DNA from: Avena insularis
Lineage: Eukaryota > Streptophyta > Magnoliopsida > Poales > Poaceae
Assembly: GCA_023614405.1 (NCBI GenBank)
Contig: CM042691.1
Location: 179,896,927 to 179,960,926, forward strand
DNA length: 64,000 bases
Reading direction: 5' to 3'
Shown here: positions 34,221 through 44,513 of the stretch, in pieces
Numbering within the stretch: position 1 is the first letter of the stretch
How the letters are laid out: each line of letters opens with the position of its first letter
The notes under the pieces: model-generated
The model's database searches: none
Told to the model about the DNA's origin: nothing
The model's input: the letters and a program-made list of their open reading frames with translations, nothing else
Position numbers and translations under genes: made by a program

Positions 34221-35321
34221 TTTGGATTTTGGATCAATGTTTAGGCTGTGCTCGGCAAGTTCCCTAGGTACACCTTTCATGTCGGCAGGTTGCCAGGCAA
34301 AGATGTCCCTATTCTCACAGAGGAACTCGACGAGCGCGCTTTCCTTTTTGGGATCCAGGTTCGTCCCAATGGCGGTGACCTTGGAGGCATCACCTAACAC
34401 AAGTTCCACTGGCTTGGTCTCAATGGCGGCCTTGAACGCAGGAGCAGAGTCAGATATCTGCTTCTTCGACGCGGGCATCTCTGAGTCATCGACCTTGCTC
34501 TGGATCTCTTTTAATTCTTCGCTATAGAGGACAGCTTCTGCAACGGCTGCTTCATTGATCTTGTAGTCCCTTGCCTTAGTAAATCTTCCGGATACGGTGA
34601 TGACACCGTTTGGTCCGGGTATCTTGAGTTTGTTGTAGACGAAGCATGGCTTGGCCATGAACGTGTGGAATATGTCGCGGCCGAATATGACATGGTACAC
34701 GGTCTTGAAGGGGACCACCTCAAAGGTCATGCGCTCTTGGAGGTAATTGTTAACATCGCCAAAGGCAACCCGAAGTGTAATGCATCCAAGGGACCGAGCC
34801 TCCTGACCAGGAACTATGCCTTGGAAAATGGGGTTGGTCCGCCTTAGGTTTGCCGCTGTCAAGTTCATCTTCTGCAGTGTATCCAGTTACATGATGTTTA
34901 TGCTGCTTCCACTATCCACCATACACTTGGTGAACTCCACGCCGTCAATCAAGGGGTTGATGACCATGGCGTACTGGTTCTTCGTAGGTATAAGGTCTAG
35001 GTGGTCCGTCCTGTCCCAAGTGATTGGAACCTCCGACCAGCGCAGGTACTGGGGAACTGGGGGGAGAGTAGCCATCAGGATCCTCAGAGAGGTCTTCTGT
35101 TGTTGGACGGTGGGGTGCCAAGGAAAGTGTGGTAGACTGGAGCCTTATTCGTGAAGGGGTTCTTACCCTTGTCGTCGCTCTTGGTGGCGTGCTTGGGGTC
35201 AACGTCCTCGTCCATGTCACTTGAATCCTGGACTCCTCCTCCTTCTTCCCCTTTCCCTTGCCTCGCGGTCTATTCTTCCGACTTCGCTTGTAGCCGGACT
35301 CCGGGTCTTCCTTGAGGTCGT
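34200..35321 (-). pseudogene. Gag C-terminus and aspartic protease of Tat element D, left part
   Basis: Read on - from the insertion of element E (35322): a basic stretch DLKEDPESGYKRSRKNRPRG, then the protease active site KCMVDSGSSINIM (about 34890). A stop follows at 34887-34889, then TNPIFQGIVPGQEARSLG, FGDVNNYLQERMTFEVV and GRDIFHTFMAKPCFVYNKL in the same frame. The RT-linker ends at GVPRELAEHSLNIDPKSKPV. The catalytic D-S-G is intact. The reading continues rightwards beyond element E at 48090: the codons for FVND on the right and DLKEDP on the left rejoin across the insertion. Confidence 0.84.
35317..35321. repeat. Target-site duplication GTCGT (left)
   Basis: GTCGT here against GTCAT at 48090-48094, one mismatch. 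It flanks element E. Confidence 0.85.
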
Positions 35322-35819
35322 TGACGAGGTTTAATCTCGTCAATGCCCATTGTTATGGACTTGGGTTTTGGAGAAGATGGGTATGCTGGAAATCGTGGAA
35401 CGGTTAGCAAACAAGCAACACGGGACATGAGGTTTACCCAGTTTCAGGCCCCCGGAGGGAAAACCCTACTCCTGCTTGTCTGCTCTTGATTACGGCGGAA
35501 CCGAAGATTACAGGGGTGCGCAGATGCAATATGGCATGGAGGTGTCTATGCGAAAGTATGAGGTTCTCTCCTCGTCGTTCCTTCCTAGCCTTTATATAGA
35601 GTTAGGGAGGTCCCAGGCACATATCGAGTCGGTTACAGGTTTTAGGGTTTGCCCCTTCGAATTTCCTATCTACTATAGTCTTGTTCTCCAAGGATCCGAA
35701 GGCGTCATGGGCCTTGGCCACCCGAAATTCTTCATGGGCCGGCATGTATTTGCCGTGGTCCTTCCTTGGGCTGGACCAGGTATGCTGAGATCGTGTACCC
35801 ACTGGGTATAACCATGTCA
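35322..35819 (-). repeat. 3' LTR of Tat element E
   Basis: A 498-bp copy of 47594-48089. On - a TATA box CTATATAAA reads from 35599 to 35591. Confidence 0.93.
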
Positions 35820-35830
35820 GTAGCCCCCGA
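35820..35830 (-). other. Polypurine tract of element E
   Basis: On - this reads TCGGGGGCTAC immediately before the 3' LTR. Confidence 0.7.
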
Positions 35831-37141
35831 GTGTTCAGTCGAATCGTAGATTCGGCTGAGGACTCTTCAATCCTTCGGGTGTAACTCTGTCTTTCAAGAG
35901 AATGTGTAGGGATTGTTGATGCGTGTGCTTGACTCTCCCGACGGATCAGGGTCAGTTAACTGTCTTAGGACAAAACAACACGATCTTCTTCAGGTTCGAG
36001 TCCCTCGACTCGAACCCGGAACATATGCTGGCGTAATTCAACTCAGGCCACGGAGGACTTACAGGAGTGGAATTCCAGTGAATTTAAATGATGTACCCAA
36101 CGCGTCCGTCGGGATTTTTCATCGCGCCTGTTGGCATGGATTCTTACTAGCAGAGCTCAGTCAGGTGCGTTACCAGGCCATCAGATTATATCTGTAGGTC
36201 TTATCTTTGTGTCGCTGACACAACATCCGAATGTTTATCACCGCGGAGGTGTTTCGGGTGGCCAAGGAGGACGTTGCTCACTTAGCGTTAAATGGGGCAG
36301 AGTTTCCGAAAAGTCTTCTACGCTGATCCGAAGGATCGCAGTCGAAGAATTCATAGGGTGCGCGACCAGCGCTCCCTATGGGAGTAACCCGAGTGTGCAT
36401 TGGTCGTGAGACTCGGTAGAGACATTTATGCAGAACACTTTGATTCAGCCGTTGTTCAGCTTCAGGTCCGTAGGACACAAATTTTTTGGATGCTTGAATC
36501 CACTCTCCCTATGGGAGTAGCCCCCGAGTCTATAGTGGAGTCGCAGACTCGACGTAGGACTCAAAGAAATAGTTCAGTGTTGTAGTGTTTTGTTCATTTT
36601 CGGGTGCGCGGCCAGCGCTCCTGATAGGAGTAGCCCCCGAGTAGTTAGTCGAATCGTAGATTCGAGTGAGTACTCTTAGCTTTATAGCCGAAGAATTGTG
36701 ACTTTTGCTAGTATAGCTTTTGATGGCATCAGTGCTAACGATCGGTGACCTCAAGCGTCTGCTGCGCCAGAGATGACGTGACTGGACAAACATGGGTCCC
36801 ACCTTCTGACCTTGAATTGAACGGTCACGTGCGGCGTGGATATAATTACGGTGTCCCCTCGATTTCCGCGCGTAGTGGACGGCGTGTGAGCGACAGTTTG
36901 TTGCGATGCTGACACGTGTATGGTCAGATCTTGCCGTTGGCGTTACGTATTCTCGATGGACGGTTATCGTGCATCATCTTCGTCCTTATAATCATTGGGG
37001 AAAAAATTAGTCTGTTTTCACCGCAGCCATTCTTGTTTCACTGCTCCATTGTTCTCTAAGATTTCTTGCTGCGCGTTGGAATATCCTCGGACATTTCCTT
37101 CTTCGATCCTACGTTCTCGCTGCCGGCACCGCCGCACCGTA
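35831..37141. repeat. Degenerate repeats with polypurine-like words and hairpins, and upstream region of the E opposite-strand gene
   Basis: AGTAGCCCCCGAG occurs again at about 36517 and 36630, and a relative (GAGTAACCCGAG) near 36383. The two clear copies and the true polypurine tract are each followed by a short palindrome: CGAATC-GTA-GATTCG (35840-35854 and 36650-36664) or GAGTC-GCA-GACTC (36538-36550). GTGCGCG.CCAGCGCTCC.TA.GGAGTA precedes two units. 36700-37141 is unique, with a possible TATA-like TTATAAT near 36987 upstream of the + strand gene. Confidence 0.65.
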
Positions 37142-40100
37142 ATGGAGAAGCCTAAGAAGTCTTCTTCTGCGGTTGGTACCAGCGCTGCTGGAGGCAAGAA
37201 GAGTGTTGCCGCTACCCGTGTCACCGACGGTGGCTAGCAGCGATCGGAGACGCGGGAGTGTGATCTCCGCAAGCTTCGTGAGCGGGGCTTAATCCTGCAA
37301 GATAGGGAGGCCATCAAACTCCCTGGCAACAAGGTAATTCCCCGTCCTCCCGCTGGGTTTCGGGTTATGTTCCTCGCTTTTGTTCTTTAGGGCTTTTCGT
37401 TCCCAGTCCACAACTTTCTTCGTGGGCTGCTTTTTCTTTACGGCATCCATCTGCATCACTCATCCCCCAACTCTCTTCTTCACGTCGCCTGTTTCATCAC
37501 TTTTTGAGAGTGCTGGCTCAGTATCGAGCCGCACTTTAGCCTCTTCCGGAAACTCTATTCCATGAAGAGGTTATCTGGTTCGGATGGTGTTTATCCCATT
37601 GGGGGTTGCATCATCTCCCTAAAACCCAATCTTCTTTTCTTCTCTTTTTCCATGTCCGAATCTGTCCAGTACTGGCGGAGGCGATGGTTTTACATCCGCG
37701 ACTCCATGGTGGATGGGCAAGATTTTGGTCATGTTCCTTTCGACCCCTCCCAAAAGATCGAGCCGAAGAGGTCCTGGATGAACCAGATCTTTGATGGAGA
37801 GGTAGCGGAGATAGAGTCTCTCTATCGTCGAGTGGAGGATCTCCAGCTGATTCCTGATAAGGAGGTGAACAGTGTGGATATCATCTGCACTTTTCTCAAA
37901 CGTCGGGTGCAGCCACTCCAGGCTAGGGCGCACCCGATCTTCCTTTATGCTGGTCTCCGTGATCCGACTAGGGTTTCGGCTGAGGAATTCTCCAAGGGAG
38001 ATCTCGACGGGGTCCTTCGCCCATTGCTGAAGTTCAAGGCTGGAGAGGATATCCCGGGGAAGTCGCTGACTTCTACGTTCTCCGCTTCTCATCCGGTTCC
38101 GCAGGTGTAGATCTGGGACGTGCGCGTTGCGCTATTTTCGTCCGCGTTTTACTTGTATTTGTTTGTCTGCTGATAAGTTTGCTTCTTTGGTGCAGGAGTT
38201 CAAGGTGCCGGGCATGTCGCCTCCATTACCCGAAGTATTCCCGAATCCTCTGGATAATGAGGTGGTGGACTCCATGTCCGAGCTGCCATCGACGCGATCT
38301 CCGGCTGAAGAAGCAAACGAGTCGAGCGAGGACCACAATCGCAAGCGGACACAGAGCTCCAGCGAGTCGTCGGATGCCTCAACTCCACCGATGCCTAGGA
38401 ACACGCTGTGGCTTGATCTTCACGGGGATGGGCATGGGGGCTCTTCCTCTTCGATTCCTGCCGTTCTCGTGTGGGCTGTGGCACCGCACCTACCAGCGAA
38501 GCAGAAGAAGGAAGACAAGAAGGAAGAGAAGAAAGAGGAGAAGAAGGTCCGGAAGACCCCTCCCGTCTTTGACTTGAGTGATCTTGACTCGTAAGTTTCC
38601 TTAGCTCTGCATTGTGTTTTCTTGTTTGTTTACCTTGCGCTTAGCTAATTTGTCCTTGTGTAGCCACTCCTCCAACGACTCCTCTAGTGATGGTGCTCGG
38701 GAGATGATGGGGGAGTCGAAGGTCGTGCTTCCTCCTCCTTAGATGGTGGCCACCTCAGAAGGCACTGCTCCAGACCCTTCTCCGCAGGAGGTTCGGGTGG
38801 TTGCGCCTCAAAAGGCGGCGAGCGGACCTTCGGAGTCGCCGTCGAATCATGTAAGTAATTCTGCTTTCTGCCCTGGGGGAGCCCCCGAGCCTTTTTGGAT
38901 GATCTATTGATTATTTCTTTTCTTCCTACCTCAGGAGGAGCCCCCGGGCATCTGTAGGTAGCTTGTTGTTCGTTTTTCCTTCGAGTCTCGGAGGGAGCCC
39001 CCGAGCATTTTTCGTATGTGTAACTTGCTTCTGCTCGTTCTTTTGGGCGTAGCCCCCGAGCCCTTCTTTTGACTAGTAGTTCTTTTTGGCATCCTTTTGT
39101 GCAAGGTGCCAACCAACTGGTGCAGCAGCACCTGGCGTTGGAGGCCAGCCTCAAACAACTTCAAGGTATTTTTATACCTTGGTCTTTGTTTCTTCTTGCA
39201 TTCTTGTCCTTTTATCCGACATTTGTATTGCTTCTTGCAGAGGACCACAACGCCTCCCTGCGTGAGATTGATGCTCTCAAAAAGAGCCTCGGTCAAGCGG
39301 AGAAGAAAGCCGAGGTCGCCGTTGGTGCGAGGGAGCGCCTCGAGATGGAGTTGGCCAACGCGGTTGAGGCTAAGGAGCGCCTGCAGCAGGAGGCTACGGA
39401 CCGTGAGGAGCAGCTCGCCACCGCCACGGCTTCACGCGAGAGAGAGGTGGCCGGCAAGCTTATGGCGGCTGCCAAGGCTGTTTCGGGTGAGTATCTCCAC
39501 CTTCCTCTTTTTGATTTCCTTGTCTTTGTTTTGTAGTGCTTTTATTCATTCTGCTTCCTTTGTTTTCTTAGATGCGGTGCTCTGGAGCACGGGAGCGCTC
39601 TGGATGATGCTACTGCGGCGGTCGAAGACCGGTGCAGTACCGTTGTCAACTCGCTTGCCAAGGCCAAGGAGGTCCTTGGGTGCTTCTACAAGGAGCTTAT
39701 CCCCAAGGGCGTGGCCCTTGATGATGTTGATGCCCTGGGGGAGGCACTGTCAGCCGAAGCACCTGCGGCGTACAAGCGCAAGCAGAAGGGCATTGGCGCA
39801 TCCGTCGGGCTGGCAATGGCCTTGGCGGCTGGAGCGGAGCTGGACCTTCATCAGGTCACTTCCCGGATGCCGACGATTGCTGACGGATCTGAGGTAGCCT
39901 TCGCCACCTATGCTGCTCGCTGTAAGCATTACGGGCCGAAGCTGATTGATCTGCTGGCCGAGTACGTGCTAAGGCAGCAGGGGGAAGCCAAGGCAATGCA
40001 GTCCGGCTCCGAGGCGACTCAGGGTGCCGCTTCGTAGGCGTTTTAGCTATAGGATAGTTGTAGCTTCTTTTGTTGTAATTATTTTGTTGAACAATCCTTG

Positions 40101-41004
40101 TGCCACATAGTGGCTTTTGCTGCACTTAAGGAATTTGTTGAGTTTTGTGCTCCTTTATCTGCGTGTTCATGTCTTTGTCTTTCTGTTAATCTAGGGTCCT
40201 TCGGGTGATGATCCCGTTGACACTTCGTCTGCGGCGCAGCTGCGGCCATCCTTGGATGATACGTCGCAGCTTGTGTTTCTTCGAGACCGTATCCGTAGCC
40301 TCGACAAAGAGTTGCTAGTGGTGCGTGGCCATGCTGACATCGGGAAGTCCAAAGCAGATCGAGGCGCTGCCAGAGAGGAGTACTTGATGGCGGAGTTGCT
40401 TCGTTTGTCTGAGCAGCTTCAGTGTGAGTTTTTCGAGCCGTTGCCCGTTACTTCGGATGCGCCTGTTGGCATTTCATCTTACTCTTTTGCAAGTACTGCA
40501 GGTGATAACATTGCTCCAAGGGAGGAGAATGAGCGTGTTGCTGTTCGGATCAACTGCTTGACTCAGCAGGACATGGAAGCCGGCGGGTTCTTCTGGATGG
40601 ACCATGATCGTGCCATGGTCCTTGCAACGGTGCAAGATCGCGTTCACCAAGTATCGCGGGTGCTTCGACAGGTGAAGTCTTCACTCGTGTCGGTTCTGCA
40701 TGTGATGTTTCTGCTAGATGATGCACCGTCGACTCTCTCTGGTCTGCTGTCGAAGTTTCGGAACGTGCATCATGTCAAGGAATTGGTGCGGCATTAGCTC
40801 GTCGCAGGGGTGAAGGTTGCGCTCTCCCTTGTGCGTTTGCATCGTCCTGATTTAGATTTATCTATTGTGGCAGCTAGGCCGCCTCTTCGGCCAGATGGTG
40901 GCGAGTGGGATATGCGTCCGCACTATGCGGCTGTAAGGCAGTATGCCGAACAGATCGTGGATCTGTTTGAGCAGCGTGCTCAGGTTATTCTTCAGAATAG
41001 GTAG
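37142..41004 (+). pseudogene. Opposite-strand, intron-containing gene of Tat element E (putative gypsy-type transposon family)
   Basis: The ATG at 37142 gives MEKPKKSSSAVGTSAAGGKK and a TAG after 31 codons. The reading then continues to the conserved domain: GFSFPVHNFLRGLLFLYGIHL, VYPIGGCIISLKPN and SVQYWRRRWFYIRDSMVDG, ending near 38104. GT-AG exons follow at 38195-38590 (acidic/Ser-rich, then a Lys/Glu run), 38664-38850, 39106-39165, 39241-39486 (coiled coil LREIDALKKSLGQAEKKAEV) and 39572-40033. A last part, 40195-41004, has one TAG at 40795. The domain resembles PF04195. The order (domain, charged linker, coiled coil, C-terminal helical part) is the same as in element D. Function unknown. 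It has a few stops but is well preserved between them. Confidence 0.75.
38851..39105 (+). repeat. Four-unit polypurine-like repeat in an intron of the E opposite-strand gene
   Basis: AGCCCCCGAG or AGCCCCCGGG begins at 38880, 38939, 38996 and 39051, spaced 55-59 bp. Each is preceded by a G-rich word and followed by CATTTT/CTTTTT and a T-rich tract. The array lies wholly within the intron whose donor is GTAAGT at 38851 and acceptor ends at 39105. Confidence 0.8.
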
Positions 41005-41357
41005 TACCTGTAAAAAAGATAGATGTAAAATTTGTGTATATTTGACTAGGCATGTTTTTTCCTTTGTTATAAAGGTTTGATTGTTGTTTTATCACGTAGT
41101 GCTTTGTTCGTATGCGTGCCCTGTTGGTTAGCCTGATGTGGTTAGATACTCAGGTGTACACGCCTTATCCTCAGTCGATGAAGTCGTGAGGTGGGGGGAG
41201 CCCCGAGTGCGTTTTTAGCATGGAGTAAAAAATGCGAGTAGTAAACAAAATTTTGGGGCGAGACACTTAGCTTTATTCATATCGTAATGGAGGAGGTACA
41301 TTGTTTGGCTGAGTAGCCTTGGCTGAATAGCCTTATTGAAAGTAAAGAGGGAGGTAG
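41005..41357. other. Convergent spacer between opposite-strand gene and integrase of E
   Basis: 353 bp, AT-rich, with one more weak polypurine-like word (GGGGGGAGCCCCGAGTG near 41192). Transcripts from both strands would end here. No gene seen. Confidence 0.5.
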
Positions 41358-42452
41358 CTAGGGGTAGAACCGTCGCAGCTGTGCGACGTTCCATGGGTTG
41401 GAGTATGCGACTCCAGACTCCACGTGCTTGAGGCGGTAGGAGCCACCTGGGATGACTTCGGTGACAATGTATGGTCCTTCCCATGGTGACTTGAATTTCT
41501 TCGGTCGCTCTTGCTTGAGTCGCAAGACTAGGTCTCCTTCGACGAATGACCTTGGGCGCAGCCGTCGGCTGTGGTAGTTGCGGAGACTCTGCTGGTACAC
41601 CGCTGATCGAGCTGCTGCTATGTCTCGCGCTTCGTCGAGTGTGTCGACAGCGTCTTCGAGTGCAGCCGTGGATTCGCCGCTATATAGGCGACCGGGGCCT
41701 GGTGGCGTGTATGGTAGTAAGTATGGCTAGGCTCCATGCACCATGAAGAACGGCGTCTAGCCGGTTGAGATATTTGGCGTTGTACGTAGGCTCCATAGGA
41801 CGGAGGGCAGTTCTTTCGTCCAGGCTCTGGCGAGTAGCTCGAGTGGGCTCATGAGGCGCTTCTTGATGCCAGCGCCCATTAGGCCGTTGGCCTTTTCCAC
41901 CTTCCCGTTCGTTTGCGGGTGCGCCACGGAGGCGTATGTGATATTGATTCTGAGGCCTTCGCAGAAGTCCTGGAATTCTTTGGAGATGAAGTTCGATCCA
42001 TTGTCGGTGATGATGCTATGCGGTACACCGAACCTGTAGAAAATGGATTCAAAGAACTTGACGGCAGTTTTCCCCTCTTGGTTAGTGACCGGCATGGCCT
42101 CAATCCACTTGGTGAATTTGTCAACTGCGACCAGGAGGTAGACGTGTCCTCCTTTCGAGGACCTTGGCAGCTTGCCGATCATGTCGAGGCCCCATTGGGC
42201 GAAAGGCCAGGCTAAAGGTATGGGCCTGAGCTCTGACTCGGGTGCGTGCGGTTTGTCGGCGAACCTTTGGCACCCGTTGCATCTTCGGACGATGTCCTTT
42301 GTGTCGTTCATGGCCTTTGGCCAGTAGAATCCAGCTCGTACAGCTTTGGCGACAAGGGAGCGACTGCCTGCATGATGGCCGTAGATGCCCTCGTGGATGT
42401 CTTGGAGGATGGTTTTCCCGTCACCGATGGTGACGCACCTTTGTAGTACACC
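41358..42452 (-). pseudogene. Integrase of Tat element E
   Basis: On -, the zinc-binding part (GVLQRCVTIGDGK, then IHEGIYGHHAGSRSLVAKA and CNGCQRFADKPHAP) leads into the core. All three catalytic residues are present: Asp in WGLDMIGKLP, Asp in IITDNGSNFISKEF and Glu in NGKVEKANGL. The C-terminus ends at EGPYIVTEVIPGGSYRL and NPWNVAQLRRFYP (stop at 41358). The only interruptions are nonsense codons at 42453-42455 and 41757-41759; the frame is continuous with RNase H upstream. Confidence 0.9.
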
Positions 42453-43643
42453 CTAAATGCTGCGCTTGTACACTATCAGGTACCGGAGGTATTGCCGTGT
42501 CCAAGTTTCTTTGACTGCCATGACATGCATTAGGTTGACCACGGCAGCCTCTGTATCCAGCTTTTCGGGTCCTTCCTGTCCATCGGGTAGCACAGCCCCT
42601 GAGTGTTCTGCTTCTTCGGGTGATGCCTTGGGGAAATTCCGCTTGATGGATGGTACGTAGATCTGTTCGAGGCACACACCTGGCGGCACCCGTGCGCAGG
42701 TGGAGCTGATGTTGGCGAGTCTGTCGGCCTCCTCGTTGCTTTCTCTTCCAACGTGCCAAAGCTCACAGCCGTCAAAATCCCCTTCGAGTGCGTTGTAGAG
42801 TGCGCGGTACACAATCATGTTGGCGGCATGTGCGTCACACTCATTCATCGTCTGTTGGACGACGAGGTTGGAGTCACCGTAGATGACCAGGCGCGTTGCG
42901 CCACAGATCTTTGCCATCCTCATGCCGTGGATGAGGGATTCGTATTCTACTTTGTTGTTGGAAGCTCGAAACTTCATCCGGAGGACGTACTTCATCTTAT
43001 CGCCTTGCAGGGAGGTCGGTATGACTCCAGCTCCCGCTCCGGCTTCACGCTTGGAGCCGTCGAAATGCATCGTCCATGACTGCGATATGTCTGGGGTGTC
43101 TAGCAGCTGCAGCTCCATCCATTGTACAAGGAAGTCCGGGAGGACTTGAGACTTGATCGCGTGGCGTTTCTCATAGATGATGTCGAGAGGTGACAACTCG
43201 ATGCCCCATTGGGCCACACGTCCTGTGGCCTCTGGGTTGTTCAGGATGTTGTTCAGGGGTGCCTCGTTGACGACCATCACCTGGTGCTCCTGGAAGTAGT
43301 GGCTCAACCGACGAGCCGTCATGAACACGCCGTAGGCGAGCTTTTGGTAGTGAGGGTACCTCTGCTTTGTTGGTGTCAATACCTTGATGAGGTAGTAGAT
43401 TGGGCGTTGGACCCCATGGGTCTTGCCCTCTTCGGGTCGCTCGACCACCAGTACGGTGCTCACCAGTTGGTGTGTAGCTGCTATGTACAGCAGTAGGGGC
43501 TCACGCTCCTTTGGCGTGACCAAGACGGGCGAGGTAGAAAGCAGCCGCTTTAGATCTTCGAATGCGTCATCCGCCTCAGGCGTCCACTCGAATTTGTCGG
43601 CCTTGCGCAGCAGCTGGTAGAATGGCAGTGCTTTCTTGCCCAT
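42453..43643 (-). pseudogene. Dual RNase H of Tat element E (396-codon open frame)
   Basis: It begins in the RT connection (MGKKALPFYQLLRKADKFEW). A first RNase H-like domain follows (LLLYIAATHQLVSTVLV, HYQKLAYGVFMTARRLSHYF). A complete archaeal-type second RNase H comes next: Asp in WTMHFDGSKREAGAGAG, Glu in KVEYESLIHGMRMA, Asp in LVIYGDSNLVVQQ and the late ESNEEADRLAN. It is in the same frame as the RT upstream, separated by one TAG (43689-43691), and as the integrase downstream. Confidence 0.9.
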
Positions 43644-43688
43644 GCGGCTGATGAACCTGCTTAATGCCGCTATTCGTCCTGCAAGTTG

Positions 43689-44450
43689 CTAGACACCTTT
43701 GAGGTTTTTCGGCTTCTCCATGGCCATGATGGCCCGTATTTTCTTCAGGTTCGCCTCGATCCCTCGCTGGGAGATGAAGTAACCAAGCAGCTGACCCGAT
43801 GGGACGACGAAAGCACAGTTTTTGGGGTTAAGGTTGATCCTGTAGCGGTCGAGATTATCGAACATCTCGCTGAGATCGTCGATGAGCGTTCTCGCCTCTC
43901 TAGTTTTGATGAATATGTCGTCGACATAGACTTGTACATTGCGACCGATCTCGTCCTTCAGGCATGCCTGCATGCACCGCTGGTACGTGGCACTTGCGTT
44001 CTTTAGCCCGAAGGGCATTATGTTGTAGCAGAACACACCGAACGGCATGATGAACACCGTTTTCTCTTGATCTTCGACCTTGAGTCGAATCTGGTTGTAG
44101 CCTGAGTAGGCGTCAAGGAAGGAGAGTTTCTCGCATCCTGCAGTCGAATCGATGATCTGATTGATCCGAGGGAGAGGGAAGTGGTCCTTTGGGTAGTGCT
44201 TGTTCAACGACGTGAAGTCCACCCACATCCGCAGGATGTCCGTGTCCTTTTTGGGGACCATCACAGTGTTGGCGAGCCACTCGCTTTCCTTGATCTCCCT
44301 GATGAAGTTTGCAGCGAGTAGTCTGTTGACTTCAATCCCTATGGCTTCGGCCCGGGGCTCGGACAGTCTCCGGATGGAATACTTGACGGGCTTGGTGTCT
44401 GGAAAGACATTGAGTGCGTGCTCGGCGAATTCTCTGGGAACTACTGGCAT
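43689..44450 (-). pseudogene. Reverse transcriptase of Tat element E
   Basis: The RT core on -: MVPKKDTDILRMWVDFTSLN, LPRINQIIDSTAGCEKLSFL, IMPFGLKNASATYQRCMQA and the catalytic NVQVYVDDIFIKT (Asp codons 43917-43922). It ends at a TAG in LKGV*QLAGRI, probably a former Gln codon. In the same frame upstream, a TAG at 44514-44516 separates it from the protease ORF. All catalytic residues are intact. Confidence 0.92.
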
Positions 44451-44513
44451 GTCCGCAGGACACCAGGTGAAGATTTCCCAGCGCTCACGGAGGAATTCGA
44501 CGAGTGCGCTTTC

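Noticed and set aside
35476..35811. 111-codon ORF in the E LTR, repeated at 47746-48081
   Set aside because: It is present in both LTRs because they are copies; it overlaps the TATA box and has no domain.
35980..36020. Possible tRNA gene suggested by GGTTCGAGTCC
   Set aside because: Only a T-arm-like stem is present; no acceptor, D or anticodon arm could be built around it.
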